Source: Flavivirga eckloniae
GTDB taxonomy: Bacteria; Bacteroidota; Bacteroidia; Flavobacteriales; Flavobacteriaceae
DNA length: 64,000 nucleotides
Reading direction: 5' to 3'
Assembly: GCF_002886045.1 (NCBI RefSeq)
Contig: NZ_CP025791.1
Coordinates: 1,386,001 to 1,450,000 of the forward strand
The position numbers and the translations under genes are program-made. Below the pieces are notes generated by a model. That model did no database searches, was not told the DNA's origin, and worked only from the letters and a program-made list of their open reading frames with translations. Below are positions 31,856 through 38,887 of the stretch, in pieces. Each line of letters begins with the position of its first letter. Position 1 is the stretch's first letter.

Positions 31856-32410
31856 TTATACTTTTTCAACTTGCATATAACTTAGCTCCAATGGTGTTTT
31901 TCTTCCAAAAATCTTAACCATTACTTCTAGTTTACGCTTTTCTTCATTTATCTTCTCAATAGTACCATCAAATCCATTAAATGGTCCGTCGATAACTTTT
32001 ACTGTTTCTCCTTTAGTAAAAGGTATAGCAACATTTGCTGTTTCTTCTACAGATAACTCATCGACTTTACCTAGCATTCTGTTTACTTCAGACTGTCTAA
32101 GCGGTACTGGATCGCCTCCTTTAGTTTCTCCTAAAAACCCAATTACATTAGTAACCGAACGTATTATATGAGGCACTTCTCCTGTTAAATTAGCTTGGAC
32201 CATAATATACCCTGGAAAAAACACTTTTTCTTTGTGTATTTTTTTTCCATTTCTAATTTGAATCACACGCTCTGTAGGAACTAATACTTGATCGACATAA
32301 TCTTGAAGACCTAACCGAGCTATTTCATTCTCGATATAAGTTTTAATCTTATTCTCCTGACCACTTACAGCTCTTACTACGTACCACTTTTTTTCGCTTA
32401 CTTCTGACAT
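31856..32410 (-). CDS. nusG: Transcription termination/antitermination factor NusG
   Basis: A 184-residue protein that binds the RNA polymerase clamp, reduces pausing and couples polymerase to Rho or the ribosome. The N-terminal NGN domain begins KKWYVVRAVSGQENKIKTYI and includes VFFPGYIMVQ. The C-terminal KOW domain has FTKGETVKVIDGPFNGFDG. The length is standard. It starts 19 bp after secE and is co-transcribed with it. Confidence 0.97.
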   Translation of the reverse strand: MSEVSEKKWYVVRAVSGQENKIKTYIENEIARLGLQDYVDQVLVPTERVIQIRNGKKIHKEKVFFPGYIMVQANLTGEVPHIIRSVTNVIGFLGETKGGDPVPLRQSEVNRMLGKVDELSVEETANVAIPFTKGETVKVIDGPFNGFDGTIEKINEEKRKLEVMVKIFGRKTPLELSYMQVEKV

Positions 32411-32429
32411 AAATTCAACAATTAATCTA

Positions 32430-32624
32430 TTAATTAATTAACTGAAAATAATAACTAACAACTTTGCTAAATACTGTATCTACTCCCCAAATTGCTAAGG
32501 AGAATAAAATTGAAAATACAGCAACCAAAACTGTTAAGCTTTGTGCTTCTGCCCATGATGGCCAACTTACATTGTTCTTAAGTTCTCCGAATGATTCTTT
32601 TACGTAATTTACAATTCCAGCCAT
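32430..32624 (-). CDS. secE: Preprotein translocase subunit SecE
   Basis: A 64-residue inner-membrane subunit of SecYEG. It shows the short amphipathic helix with conserved VSWPSWAEA (residues about 19-27) followed by one membrane span (about 30-57). This single-span short form is usual outside the enterobacteria. Its place just upstream of nusG and downstream of tRNA-Trp and tuf supports the call. Confidence 0.95.
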   Translation of the reverse strand: MAGIVNYVKESFGELKNNVSWPSWAEAQSLTVLVAVFSILFSLAIWGVDTVFSKVVSYYFQLIN

Positions 32625-32765
32625 TTGTTATTTTTTTGAACGGATTAAATCCCTCTGTTCTTAAAGTTTTTTAACCTGACCACCTTGCCTTGTAGTGATT
32701 AAGTAAAAAACTATCCTCATTATTTTTATCTAAAAAAGCCAATTATAAATATTAGCTTCTTTTAA

Positions 32766-32783
32766 GCATGGGTTGAGAGACTC
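32766..32783 (-). repeat. Extra partial copy of the tRNA-Trp 3' end fused to an interspersed repeat
   Basis: 18 bp that match the 3' end of tRNA-Trp (32833-32850) at 17 of 18 positions, 67 bp away. After the shared GAGAGACTC the copy continues as TCTTCGACTACGCT instead of the T-arm. The same arrangement is seen next to tRNA-Thr(TGT). Confidence 0.7.
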
Positions 32784-32833
32784 TCTTCGACTACGCTTTG
32801 CATAAACTTCTTTGCTCACAATCCTTTGCTTCG

Positions 32834-32906
32834 CACGGGTTGAGAGACTCGAACTCCCGACACCTGGTTTTGGAGACCAGTGCTCTACCAACTGAGCTAA
32901 ACCCGT
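32834..32906 (-). tRNA. tRNA-Trp (anticodon CCA)
   Basis: A full cloverleaf on the minus strand. The acceptor ACGGGTT pairs with AACCCGT, the D-arm has AGCTCAGTTGGTAGAGC, the anticodon stem CTGGT/ACCAG encloses CTCCAAA with anticodon CCA, and the T-arm has GGGAGTTCGAGTCTCTC. CCA at the 3' end is not encoded. It lies between tuf and secE, the usual place. Confidence 0.96.
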
Positions 32907-32917
32907 AAATATAAGTC

Positions 32918-32943
32918 AAGGTATTCCGAAAACGGAATACCTT
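32918..32943. terminator. Hairpin downstream of tuf
   Basis: A perfect 11-bp stem AAGGTATTCCG/CGGAATACCTT with an AAAA loop, 24 bp past the tuf stop and just before tRNA-Trp. On the minus strand there is no T-run, so it may be a 3' end/processing hairpin rather than an efficient terminator. Confidence 0.5.
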
Positions 32944-32966
32944 AGCTTATTATGTATTCAACTGTA

Positions 32967-34154
32967 TTAGTCTAAAATTTCAGTTACCTGACCAGCTCCT
33001 ACTGTTCTACCACCCTCACGGATTGCGAAACGTAAACCTACGTTCAATGCAATTGGTTGGATTAATTCAACAGTAATAGTTAAGTTATCTCCAGGCATAA
33101 CCATTTCAACTCCATCAGGAAGCGCAATGTTTCCAGTTACGTCAGTTGTACGTACGTAGAACTGTGGACGGTAGTTATTATGGAATGGAGTATGACGTCC
33201 ACCTTCTTCTTTTTTAAGGATATAAACCTCAGCTTTGAAGTTTTTATGTGGTGTTACAGAACCTGGCTTACAGATTACCATACCTCTTGAGATTTGAGTT
33301 TTCTCAATACCTCTTAATAAGATACCAGCGTTATCTCCAGCTTCTCCTCTATCTAGGATTTGACGGAACATTTCAATACCTGTAATAGTAGATGTTAATT
33401 TCTCAGCACCCATACCAATAATCTCTACAGGATCACCAGTGTTAGCAATACCAGTTTCGATACGACCTGTTGCAACAGTTCCACGACCAGTAATTGAGAA
33501 TACATCCTCGATTGGCATTAAGAAATCTTTATCAACTTCTCTTAATGGCTCTTCAATCCAAGAATCACAAGCTTTCATTAATTCTAATACTGTATCTACC
33601 CATTTTTGCTCTCCATTTAAAGCACCTAAAGCAGAACCTGAAATTACAGGACCATTATCTCCATCATATTCATAGAAGTTTAATAAATCTCTAACTTCCA
33701 TATCTACTAACTCTAAAAGCTCCTCATCGTCAACCATATCTACTTTGTTTAAGAAAACAACGATACGAGGAATTCCTACTTGACGACCTAATAAGATGTG
33801 CTCACGAGTTTGTGGCATAGGACCATCTGTAGCAGCTACAACTAATATTGCACCATCCATTTGAGCAGCACCTGTTACCATGTTCTTTACGTAATCCGCG
33901 TGACCTGGACAGTCAACGTGAGCATAGTGACGATTCTCTGTTTGATATTCTACGTGAGATGTATTAATTGTAATACCTCTTTCTTTCTCTTCTGGAGCAT
34001 TATCAATTTGATCGAAATCTCTTGCTTCTGATAAACCTGCATCAGCTAATACTTTAGTAATAGCAGCAGTTAAAGTTGTTTTACCGTGATCTACGTGTCC
34101 AATTGTACCAATATTTAAGTGTGGTTTTGAACGATCGAAAGTTGCCTTTGCCAT
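32967..34154 (-). CDS. tuf: Elongation factor Tu
   Basis: A 395-residue GTPase that delivers aminoacyl-tRNA to the ribosome. It has the P-loop [10 protein letters not shown] (about residues 18-27), the switch motif [12 protein letters not shown], the G4 motif NKVDMVDD, and the domain II motif [13 protein letters not shown]. Domain III ends [21 protein letters not shown]. The length and sequence are standard. It lies between tRNA-Thr(GGT) and tRNA-Trp, the ancient thrU-tyrU-glyT-thrT-tufB type order also known from E. coli. It is probably transcribed together with the upstream tRNAs. Confidence 0.99.
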   Translation of the reverse strand: MAKATFDRSKPHLNIGTIGHVDHGKTTLTAAITKVLADAGLSEARDFDQIDNAPEEKERGITINTSHVEYQTENRHYAHVDCPGHADYVKNMVTGAAQMDGAILVVAATDGPMPQTREHILLGRQVGIPRIVVFLNKVDMVDDEELLELVDMEVRDLLNFYEYDGDNGPVISGSALGALNGEQKWVDTVLELMKACDSWIEEPLREVDKDFLMPIEDVFSITGRGTVATGRIETGIANTGDPVEIIGMGAEKLTSTITGIEMFRQILDRGEAGDNAGILLRGIEKTQISRGMVICKPGSVTPHKNFKAEVYILKKEEGGRHTPFHNNYRPQFYVRTTDVTGNIALPDGVEMVMPGDNLTITVELIQPIALNVGLRFAIREGGRTVGAGQVTEILD

Positions 34155-34225
34155 GTTTTTTAAATAATTTAATCTTAGTTATATAATAATATTAGTGTAT
34201 TCTAATTCTTTAGCTATTAAAATAG

Positions 34226-34297
34226 AGCCAATGACGGGAATTGAACCCGTGACCTCTTCCTTACCAAGGAAACGCTCTACCCCTGAGCTACACCGGC
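34226..34297 (-). tRNA. tRNA-Thr (anticodon GGT)
   Basis: The acceptor GCCGGTG pairs with CATTGGC (including two G-U pairs). The anticodon loop TTGGTAA gives anticodon GGT, and the T-arm has ACGGGTTCAATTCCCGT. It lies 71 bp upstream of tuf in the minus-strand cluster. Confidence 0.95.
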
Positions 34298-34373
34298 GTA
34301 AAGTTTTTATTTCCTATTCTTTTTAAATACATCTTAATATTTACAAACATTAAGACAATTCTCAAAAGAAGAG

Positions 34374-34393
34374 ATTCCTGCCTCCGCAGGAAT
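34374..34393. repeat. Palindromic intergenic repeat ATTCCTGC-CTCC-GCAGGAAT
   Basis: A perfect 8-bp stem with a 4-nt loop, a second copy of the element at 21304-21321. A degenerate copy lies at 34699-34717. It is immediately followed by an extra partial copy of the tRNA-Gly 3' end. Confidence 0.75.
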
Positions 34394-34396
34394 TTT

Positions 34397-34436
34397 GAGC
34401 GAGAGATCACGCTTTTGGCGTGACAACATTCGCTTA
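34397..34436 (-). repeat. Extra partial copy of the tRNA-Gly 3' end plus small hairpin
   Basis: GAGCGAGAGA at 34397-34406 repeats the 3' end of tRNA-Gly (34437-34446), 40 bp away. It then continues as TCACGCTTTTGGCGTGA, a hairpin of its own, rather than into the T-arm. The match is short (10 bp), so it is weaker than the Trp and Thr cases. Confidence 0.5.
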
Positions 34437-34437
34437 G

Positions 34438-34510
34438 AGCGAGAGACCGGGTTCGAACCGGCGACATTCAGCTTGGAAGGCTGACGCTCTACCAACTGAG
34501 CTACTCTCGC
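34438..34510 (-). tRNA. tRNA-Gly (anticodon TCC)
   Basis: The acceptor GCGAGAG pairs with CTCTCGC, the anticodon stem TCAGC/GCTGA encloses CTTCCAA with anticodon TCC, and the T-arm has CCGGTTCGAACCCGG. It belongs to the Thr-Tyr-Gly-Thr tRNA cluster upstream of tuf. Confidence 0.96.
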
Positions 34511-34518
34511 AATTGTTT

Positions 34519-34545
34519 AATTTTAGAGTTTTGAATTCTAAAATT
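34519..34545. other. Hairpin between tRNA-Tyr and tRNA-Gly
   Basis: AATTTTAGA/TCTAAAATT inverted repeat with a 9-nt loop in the 42-bp spacer. It probably marks a processing site in the tRNA precursor. Confidence 0.45.
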
Positions 34546-34552
34546 GTTGGTG

Positions 34553-34634
<82 letters not shown>

Positions 34635-34722
34635 AATTAAACTTATTTCATTTTTTAAAAGAACTTCCTTCAAACAGATATTAATTTTCTATCTGAAGAT
34701 TCCTGCCTCCGCAGAAACTTAA

Positions 34723-34952
34723 AGAGCCGATGGAGGGACTCCCTTCGACTGCGCTCAGGATAAACTTCTCGTCCCTATTAACCTTTGTTTCAAAAACAAA
34801 ACTCCAGTTAATTACCTGATACGTTTTTCAAAATTTCAAGAGCCGATGGAGGGACTCCCTTCGACTACGCTCAGGGTAAACTTCTCGCCCCTACTAACCT
34901 TTGTCTAAAAACAAACTCCAGTTAATTACCTGATACGTCTTTCAAAATTTCA
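34723..34952 (-). repeat. Two tandem ~115-bp units carrying the tRNA-Thr(TGT) 3' end
   Basis: Units of 116 bp (34723-34838) and 114 bp (34839-34952) are nearly identical. Each begins on the plus strand with AGAGCCGATGGAGGGACTC, a 19-bp copy of the 3' end of tRNA-Thr(TGT), whose genuine copy begins at 34953. Each copy continues as CCTTCGACTRCGCTCAGG and about 75 bp of further shared sequence. The element was thus duplicated together with the tRNA end. No reading frame is evident. Confidence 0.85.
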
Positions 34953-34954
34953 AG

Positions 34955-35028
34955 AGCCGATGGAGGGACTCGAACCCACGACCTGCTGATTACAAATCAG
35001 CTGCTCTAGCCAGCTGAGCTACATCGGC
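34955..35028 (-). tRNA. tRNA-Thr (anticodon TGT)
   Basis: The acceptor GCCGATG pairs with CATCGGC, the D-arm has AGCTCAGCTGGCTAGAGC, the anticodon stem GCTGA/TCAGC encloses TTTGTAA with anticodon TGT, and the T-arm has GTGGGTTCGAGTCCCTC. It is the first gene of the tRNA-tuf cluster. Confidence 0.96.
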
Positions 35029-35050
35029 GTTTTTTATACTTTTCACGCAT

Positions 35051-35079
35051 AAAAAAAGTCCGCTATTTCTAACGGACTG
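35051..35079 (-). terminator. Terminator after hpf
   Basis: On the minus strand GCAGTCCGTTAG...AGCGGACT forms a 6-bp stem, with two further pairs after one mismatch, followed by seven Ts. It lies 51 bp past the hpf stop and separates the xerC-hpf unit from the tRNA cluster. Confidence 0.8.
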
Positions 35080-35129
35080 CAAATGTATAGATTTATTTTT
35101 TTAATCAAAACATTTTTTAAAAATTTTTA

Positions 35130-35432
35130 CTATAAATGTGGTCTTAACTTTTCTTTTCTCTTTTTTAGCTGTCTTTCTAACGACGATACAGCTATATCTG
35201 CGCCTTCTTCAAAGCTTTTACATTGTTTCTTTACTATAAAACTATCTCCTGGAACACTTACCCGCGCTTCGAATATTTTATTTTCTTTTTCGCTGGTATT
35301 TTCAACTTTCAAATAAACATCTGATTGAATCACTTTATCATAAAACATATCTAATTTATCCATACGCTTTTGAATAAAATCTATTAACTTTTGGTCAGCA
35401 TTAAAATTCACCGATTGCGTGTTTACTTTCAT
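35130..35432 (-). CDS. hpf: Ribosome hibernation-promoting factor, short HPF/RaiA type
   Basis: A 100-residue protein that binds the decoding region of the 30S subunit in slow or non-growing cells and blocks translation. The order is MKVNTQSVNFNADQKLIDFI, then KRMDKLDMFYDKVIQSDVYL, and a basic C-terminus QLKKRKEKLRP, all usual for the HPF/YfiA family. The length shows the short form without the dimerising C-terminal extension. It starts 34 bp after the recombinase gene, a pair commonly seen in flavobacteria near tuf. Short HPF and RaiA cannot be told apart safely from this sequence alone. Confidence 0.9.
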   Translation of the reverse strand: MKVNTQSVNFNADQKLIDFIQKRMDKLDMFYDKVIQSDVYLKVENTSEKENKIFEARVSVPGDSFIVKKQCKSFEEGADIAVSSLERQLKKRKEKLRPHL

Positions 35433-35466
35433 CCTTTTGGTTTTTGGTTAATAATTGTTCACTATA

Positions 35467-36357
35467 CTATTTTTTACTTCTAGGGTGTGCTTTTATATGC
35501 ACCTTTTTTAATTCTGCTATACTATTATGTGTATAAACTTGTGTAGCAGCTAAGCTTGAATGTCCTAAAAGCTCTTTAACAGCATTTAAATCAGCACCTT
35601 GGTTTAACATATGGGTTGCAAAAGAATGGCGCAAAATATGCGGACTCTTTTTCACCTTTGTTGATGCCTCACTAAAATAGTCATTTATTATTCTGTAAAC
35701 AAGTGTTTCATAAATTTTAACCCCCTTTTTCGTTAAAAGGAGATGATCAGTATCTATAATACGTTCTAAATTATTTCTTGAAATCAAATACTTACTTATT
35801 GTTTCAATTACAGAACCTAATAATGGAATAATACGCTCCTTGTTCCTTTTACCCAAAACCTTCAATGCTTTGCTATCTAAATCTATAGATGACCGTTTCA
35901 ACTCAACCAGTTCTATCCTTCTAATCCCTGTTGAATAGAATAGTTCTATAATTAATTTATTACGAATACTTTCAAAGTCATCGTCAAAATTTAAATCATC
36001 CAAAACTGTGGTCATTTCCAATTCTGAAAAAGGCACTTGAATCTTTTTACTCATTTTTAAAGCTTTATGCTTTGATAATGGGTTCAGATTTATATCTCCT
36101 GTTTTTAAAAGAAACTTAAAATATGTATTTAATGCAGATACCTTCCTATTGATACTTCTATTCGACAAATTTTTTTCTACCATATTAACAATCCAACTTC
36201 TTATTTGCGAATAGTTTACTCCTTTTATACTATCCATATCGTATTCTTCCTTTATAAATTCTGAAAAAGTTTCCAAATCTTTTTGGTAGGCATTAACCGT
36301 TAAAGCTGAATAATTCTTTTCGAGTAATAAATAGTCTATGAATGGTTTTAATGGCAT
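35467..36357 (-). CDS. xerC: XerC/XerD-type tyrosine recombinase
   Basis: A 296-residue site-specific recombinase of the Xer class, which resolves chromosome dimers at dif. The N-terminal SAM-like core-binding domain (about 1-90) is followed by a catalytic domain with the complete set: R146 (STGIRRIEL), K170 (LGKRNKER), H240 and R243 (SPHILRHSFATHML), H266 (LLGHSSL) and the nucleophile Y275 (QVYTHNS). The length is standard for Xer proteins, and the context (hpf, tRNAs, tuf, rpsU) is a conserved housekeeping one, not a mobile element. Assignment to XerC rather than XerD rests on this context and is less sure. Confidence 0.88.
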   Translation of the reverse strand: MPLKPFIDYLLLEKNYSALTVNAYQKDLETFSEFIKEEYDMDSIKGVNYSQIRSWIVNMVEKNLSNRSINRKVSALNTYFKFLLKTGDINLNPLSKHKALKMSKKIQVPFSELEMTTVLDDLNFDDDFESIRNKLIIELFYSTGIRRIELVELKRSSIDLDSKALKVLGKRNKERIIPLLGSVIETISKYLISRNNLERIIDTDHLLLTKKGVKIYETLVYRIINDYFSEASTKVKKSPHILRHSFATHMLNQGADLNAVKELLGHSSLAATQVYTHNSIAELKKVHIKAHPRSKK

Positions 36358-36851
36358 CTTGATATGACTTGCTTGTATTAAGCTAAAAGTACAAAGTTTT
36401 AATTAATTACATAGCCTTATAATTTTTTAAAAAATGAATTACCTGTTAAACAATTACTAACGTGTATTCTATATTAATAACTTCCCTATAGCACGTATTG
36501 AAATAACATTTAAAGCAACTTCTTAAATATATGAAGGAGACTAAAGAACAGGAATATGGTTAATTCAACTTTGTTGTGGTAAGAATACAGTGCTACAGAT
36601 AGATTCTTCTTTGTAAAAATTTCTCTTTAACTATAGATGTGATGAGCATTAAAATTGCATCCATTATTACTGATTTTTTCAGACATACTTTCTTATATGT
36701 TAAATAAGGTTTTTCATTATAAATTATAATGAAAAACCTTAGCGAATTATCAAGTATATCCTGTAACTTTATATTAAATAAAATTCTTACTTTTTTATAA
36801 GAACTAATCCCCAAAACTATTATTAAACCTTAAACCACAAAACATGTTATT
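36358..36851. other. 494-bp intergenic region upstream of xerC and a secreted-protein gene
   Basis: AT-rich DNA between divergent genes. A 73-codon minus-strand frame (36593-36814) has no recognisable features and is probably chance. A direct and inverted pattern GGTTTTTCATTATAA/TTATAATGAAAAACC near 36710-36740 forms a hairpin of about 15 bp, which could be a terminator or operator. No clear TTG/TAnnTTTG promoter was found. Confidence 0.4.
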
Positions 36852-37166
36852 ATGAAATACCTAAAACTTTATGTTACTATACTATTTATAACAATTACAA
36901 GTATTATAGATGCACAAACTGTAACCATATCTGATATGACTTACATAAGCGGAACTCCTATCCCCATTGGAAATACGATAGAAATAGAAACAAATGGTAA
37001 TGAAGTAAGTCAAGGAATAAATTTATGGACAAACTCAAGGGAGTTAACTTCAAGAATTTGGATTGATAATCAAAAAAAGACGTTTCATTTAAGCAAAGGA
37101 GACAACCCTGTAAATGGGATTACAAATAGAATAATGCTTTTTGTTAACTATAAAAACATATTATAA
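36852..37166 (+). CDS. Small secreted protein of unknown function
   Basis: A 104-residue protein with a clear signal peptide (MKYLKLYVTILFITITSIID, cleavage after DAQ). The mature part, about 82 residues, is polar and beta-rich, with IWIDNQKKTFHLSKGDNP, and has no Cys and no sorting domain. I do not recognise a family. Its stop overlaps the next start in TAATG (37164-37168), so the two genes are translationally coupled. Both signal peptides begin MKYLK, which suggests a shared origin or role. It could be a periplasmic or surface partner of the larger T9SS cargo protein. The pair interrupts the xerC-rpsU neighbourhood. Confidence 0.75.
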   Translation: MKYLKLYVTILFITITSIIDAQTVTISDMTYISGTPIPIGNTIEIETNGNEVSQGINLWTNSRELTSRIWIDNQKKTFHLSKGDNPVNGITNRIMLFVNYKNIL

Positions 37167-38449
37167 TGAAATATTTAAAATATTTAATAATTACTGGTAT
37201 CTCATTATTATACAGTAATAATATTGATGCGAATAGTATCACTTTTACTCCAACAACTCAATCTGTATCTGTTAATTCTGGTGTAGAAACTGAAGTAACA
37301 ATTCAATTAAATGGCTATGGAAATGCGTCCGGTGCTAGTAGTTGGTTTATCAATACATATCAAATTCCAGATAATGGGTATCTTAACCATAGTCCTGGAA
37401 CAGGTGCTATATATGTTGGTGATGTGAAAACTGTAACTTTTCGATTTAAAAGAACGGTATCTGCCACTACAACTACAAATTATATTTTTAAGCAAGAATG
37501 GTATGACGAATCTAATAATTATCATACTGGTTTTTTATATATCAATGTTACTTATACTAATAGTGACCCTGACACAGATGGTGATGGTATTCCTGACTCA
37601 CAAGATAATTGCCCCAATGAAGTAGGACCAGCATCTAATAATGGTTGCCCTGAAAACATTTGTGCTTTAAATGATGTAAAAAGTTTTGGCCCTATTTATG
37701 AATCTTCAACGAAGATAGGTTTTGATTGGGATAATTTACAAGGAAATAATGGCTATGTTTTTGAATACAAACCCCTTTCAGCTTCTTCTTGGAGTAGTGT
37801 TATTTTACCTGTAAACACAACAAATTATTTTGCTTCAAATTTACAACCTGAAACGAGTTATAGATTCAGAATTGCAGCAAAATGTGTTAACGGAAGTAAA
37901 GGACCTTGGAATAATGGGTATGATATTTTTGTGTATACAACATATCCTAATTGTCCTGAAAATTACACAGTACCAGCTTCTCAACAACATCCAGGAGGTA
38001 GAACTTATATAATCAACGCAATCAATACTATTAATTTTTATGGATCTCTATATACTAATGCTATTGTAGAATGTTATGCTGGTAATTCAATTATTCTTGG
38101 AAATGGTTTTCGTACAAGTGGAGGTGAATTTATAGGTAAAATTCAAGAATGTTCTTCTTCGAGTAATAAAACAGTGGGAACTTTTCAAAGAATTAATGAT
38201 GAAATAGAAAATATCATAAAACTCTACCCTAACCCTACATCAAGCATCATAAATATTTCAAGTACAGAGAACATAGCGTCTTGGGTATTAGGCAATAATT
38301 TTGGCACCATTTATATTAAAGAAAACGCAAAATATCAAGATGTAAGATCATTCTCTTTAAACTTAAGTGATTATCCAACGGGCATGTATATTCTTAAAAC
38401 GACACTTAAAAACGGAGAGGTCATTTCAAAAAAAATTATTAAAGAATAA
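37166..38449 (+). CDS. T9SS type A cargo protein with TSP3 and fibronectin III domains
   Basis: A 427-residue secreted protein. In order: a signal peptide (about 1-22); a beta-sandwich-like region (about 23-130); one thrombospondin type 3-like Ca-binding loop (DPDTDGDGIPDSQDNCP, about 134-150); a fibronectin type III domain (about 168-265, with YRFRIAAKC); a region with Cys resembling the CHU/T9SS linker (about 268-330, EAYAGNSI-like ECYAGNSIILGNGF); and a C-terminal type A sorting domain (about 352-427) with LYPNPTSSIINIS and YPTGMYILKTTLKNG. T9SS exports it through the outer membrane. Its function is unknown; binding or adhesion is more likely than catalysis. It is coupled to the preceding gene and ends in a strong terminator. 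Confidence 0.87.
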   Translation: MKYLKYLIITGISLLYSNNIDANSITFTPTTQSVSVNSGVETEVTIQLNGYGNASGASSWFINTYQIPDNGYLNHSPGTGAIYVGDVKTVTFRFKRTVSATTTTNYIFKQEWYDESNNYHTGFLYINVTYTNSDPDTDGDGIPDSQDNCPNEVGPASNNGCPENICALNDVKSFGPIYESSTKIGFDWDNLQGNNGYVFEYKPLSASSWSSVILPVNTTNYFASNLQPETSYRFRIAAKCVNGSKGPWNNGYDIFVYTTYPNCPENYTVPASQQHPGGRTYIINAINTINFYGSLYTNAIVECYAGNSIILGNGFRTSGGEFIGKIQECSSSSNKTVGTFQRINDEIENIIKLYPNPTSSIINISSTENIASWVLGNNFGTIYIKENAKYQDVRSFSLNLSDYPTGMYILKTTLKNGEVISKKIIKE

Positions 38450-38472
38450 AATTGATATATGCACTTTTAAGC

Positions 38473-38508
38473 AAACCACCTGAAAACATCTATTTTCAGG
38501 TGGTTTTT
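38473..38508 (+). terminator. Terminator after the T9SS cargo pair
   Basis: A perfect 14-bp stem, AAACCACCTGAAAA (38473-38486) and TTTTCAGGTGGTTT (38493-38506), with a 6-nt loop and a following T-run. It lies 23 bp after the stop. Confidence 0.9.
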
Positions 38509-38561
38509 GTTTATAAACTATTATTGCAATGTTTCCTTTAAAGCCCTATATAAATAGGGAG

Positions 38562-38590
38562 CAAAAAAAAATCCCGCTTATAGCGGGATT
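38562..38590 (-). terminator. Terminator after rpsU
   Basis: A 9-bp stem AATCCCGCT/AGCGGGATT (38570-38578 and 38582-38590) with a TAT loop, followed on the minus strand by a run of eight or more Ts (A-run from 38563). It lies 20 bp past the rpsU stop. Confidence 0.9.
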
Positions 38591-38610
38591 TTAATATTAT
38601 TTAGTACAAC

Positions 38611-38805
38611 TTATATATCTTCTGCATCTCTTAATCCTTGGATGTACTGAGCTTTTTGAATCTGGGCTCTACGTAAAACAGAAGGCTTGTTAAACTGCTT
38701 ACGAACTTGTAACTGACGCTTAGTTCCAGTTTTATCAAACTTTCTTTTAAAACGCTTTAGCGCTCTATCTATATTTTCTCCTTCTTTAATTGGTATTATT
38801 AACAT
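38611..38805 (-). CDS. rpsU: 30S ribosomal protein S21
   Basis: A 64-residue small-subunit protein beside the 3' end of 16S rRNA. It begins MLIIPIKEGENIDRALKRFKR and is rich in Lys/Arg, with KTGTKRQLQVRKQFNKPSV typical of the family. In Bacteroidota, bS21 together with bS6 and bS18 is known to hold the anti-Shine-Dalgarno sequence of 16S rRNA out of use, which explains why most genes lack Shine-Dalgarno sites. This gene does have a strong one, so its own translation should respond to bS21 supply. It stands alone with its own consensus promoter and terminator, as expected for a self-controlled unit. Confidence 0.97.
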   Translation of the reverse strand: MLIIPIKEGENIDRALKRFKRKFDKTGTKRQLQVRKQFNKPSVLRRAQIQKAQYIQGLRDAEDI

Positions 38806-38814
38806 AGTGTCTTA

Positions 38815-38823
38815 ACCTCCTCT
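38815..38823 (-). promoter_or_regulatory. Strong Shine-Dalgarno sequence of rpsU
   Basis: On the minus strand AGAGGAGGT precedes the ATG, with 10 nt between the last G and the ATG. Neighbouring genes such as tuf, rplL, rpoB and SusD show only A/T-rich leaders. A site this strong on rpsU fits autoregulation by bS21. Confidence 0.85.
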
Positions 38824-38842
38824 CTTTTAGATTTTCAGGATG

Positions 38843-38872
38843 CAAATATAAATTTAAATCAAGAATTAACAA
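38843..38872 (-). promoter_or_regulatory. Promoter of rpsU
   Basis: On the minus strand TTG (38870-38872), exactly 19 nt, then TATATTTG (38843-38850): a full match to the Bacteroidota consensus. The predicted transcript starts about 30 nt before the ATG and includes the Shine-Dalgarno site. Confidence 0.85.
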
Positions 38873-38887
38873 CTAATTTTTTAATTT

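Noticed and set aside
34723-35028. Prophage or genomic-island attachment sites at tRNA-Thr
   Set aside because: Direct repeats of a tRNA 3' end suggested att sites, but the repeats are only about 115 bp apart with no integrase or cargo between them. The xer-type recombinase nearby is a housekeeping gene.
35467-36357. Phage-type integrase
   Set aside because: Length, core-binding domain and the conserved hpf/tRNA/tuf/rpsU context fit a chromosomal Xer recombinase and not a mobile-element integrase.
36593-36814. A 73-codon minus-strand frame in the xerC upstream region
   Set aside because: It shows no recognisable domain, no promoter, and a composition like the AT-rich intergenic background; I could not support it as a gene.
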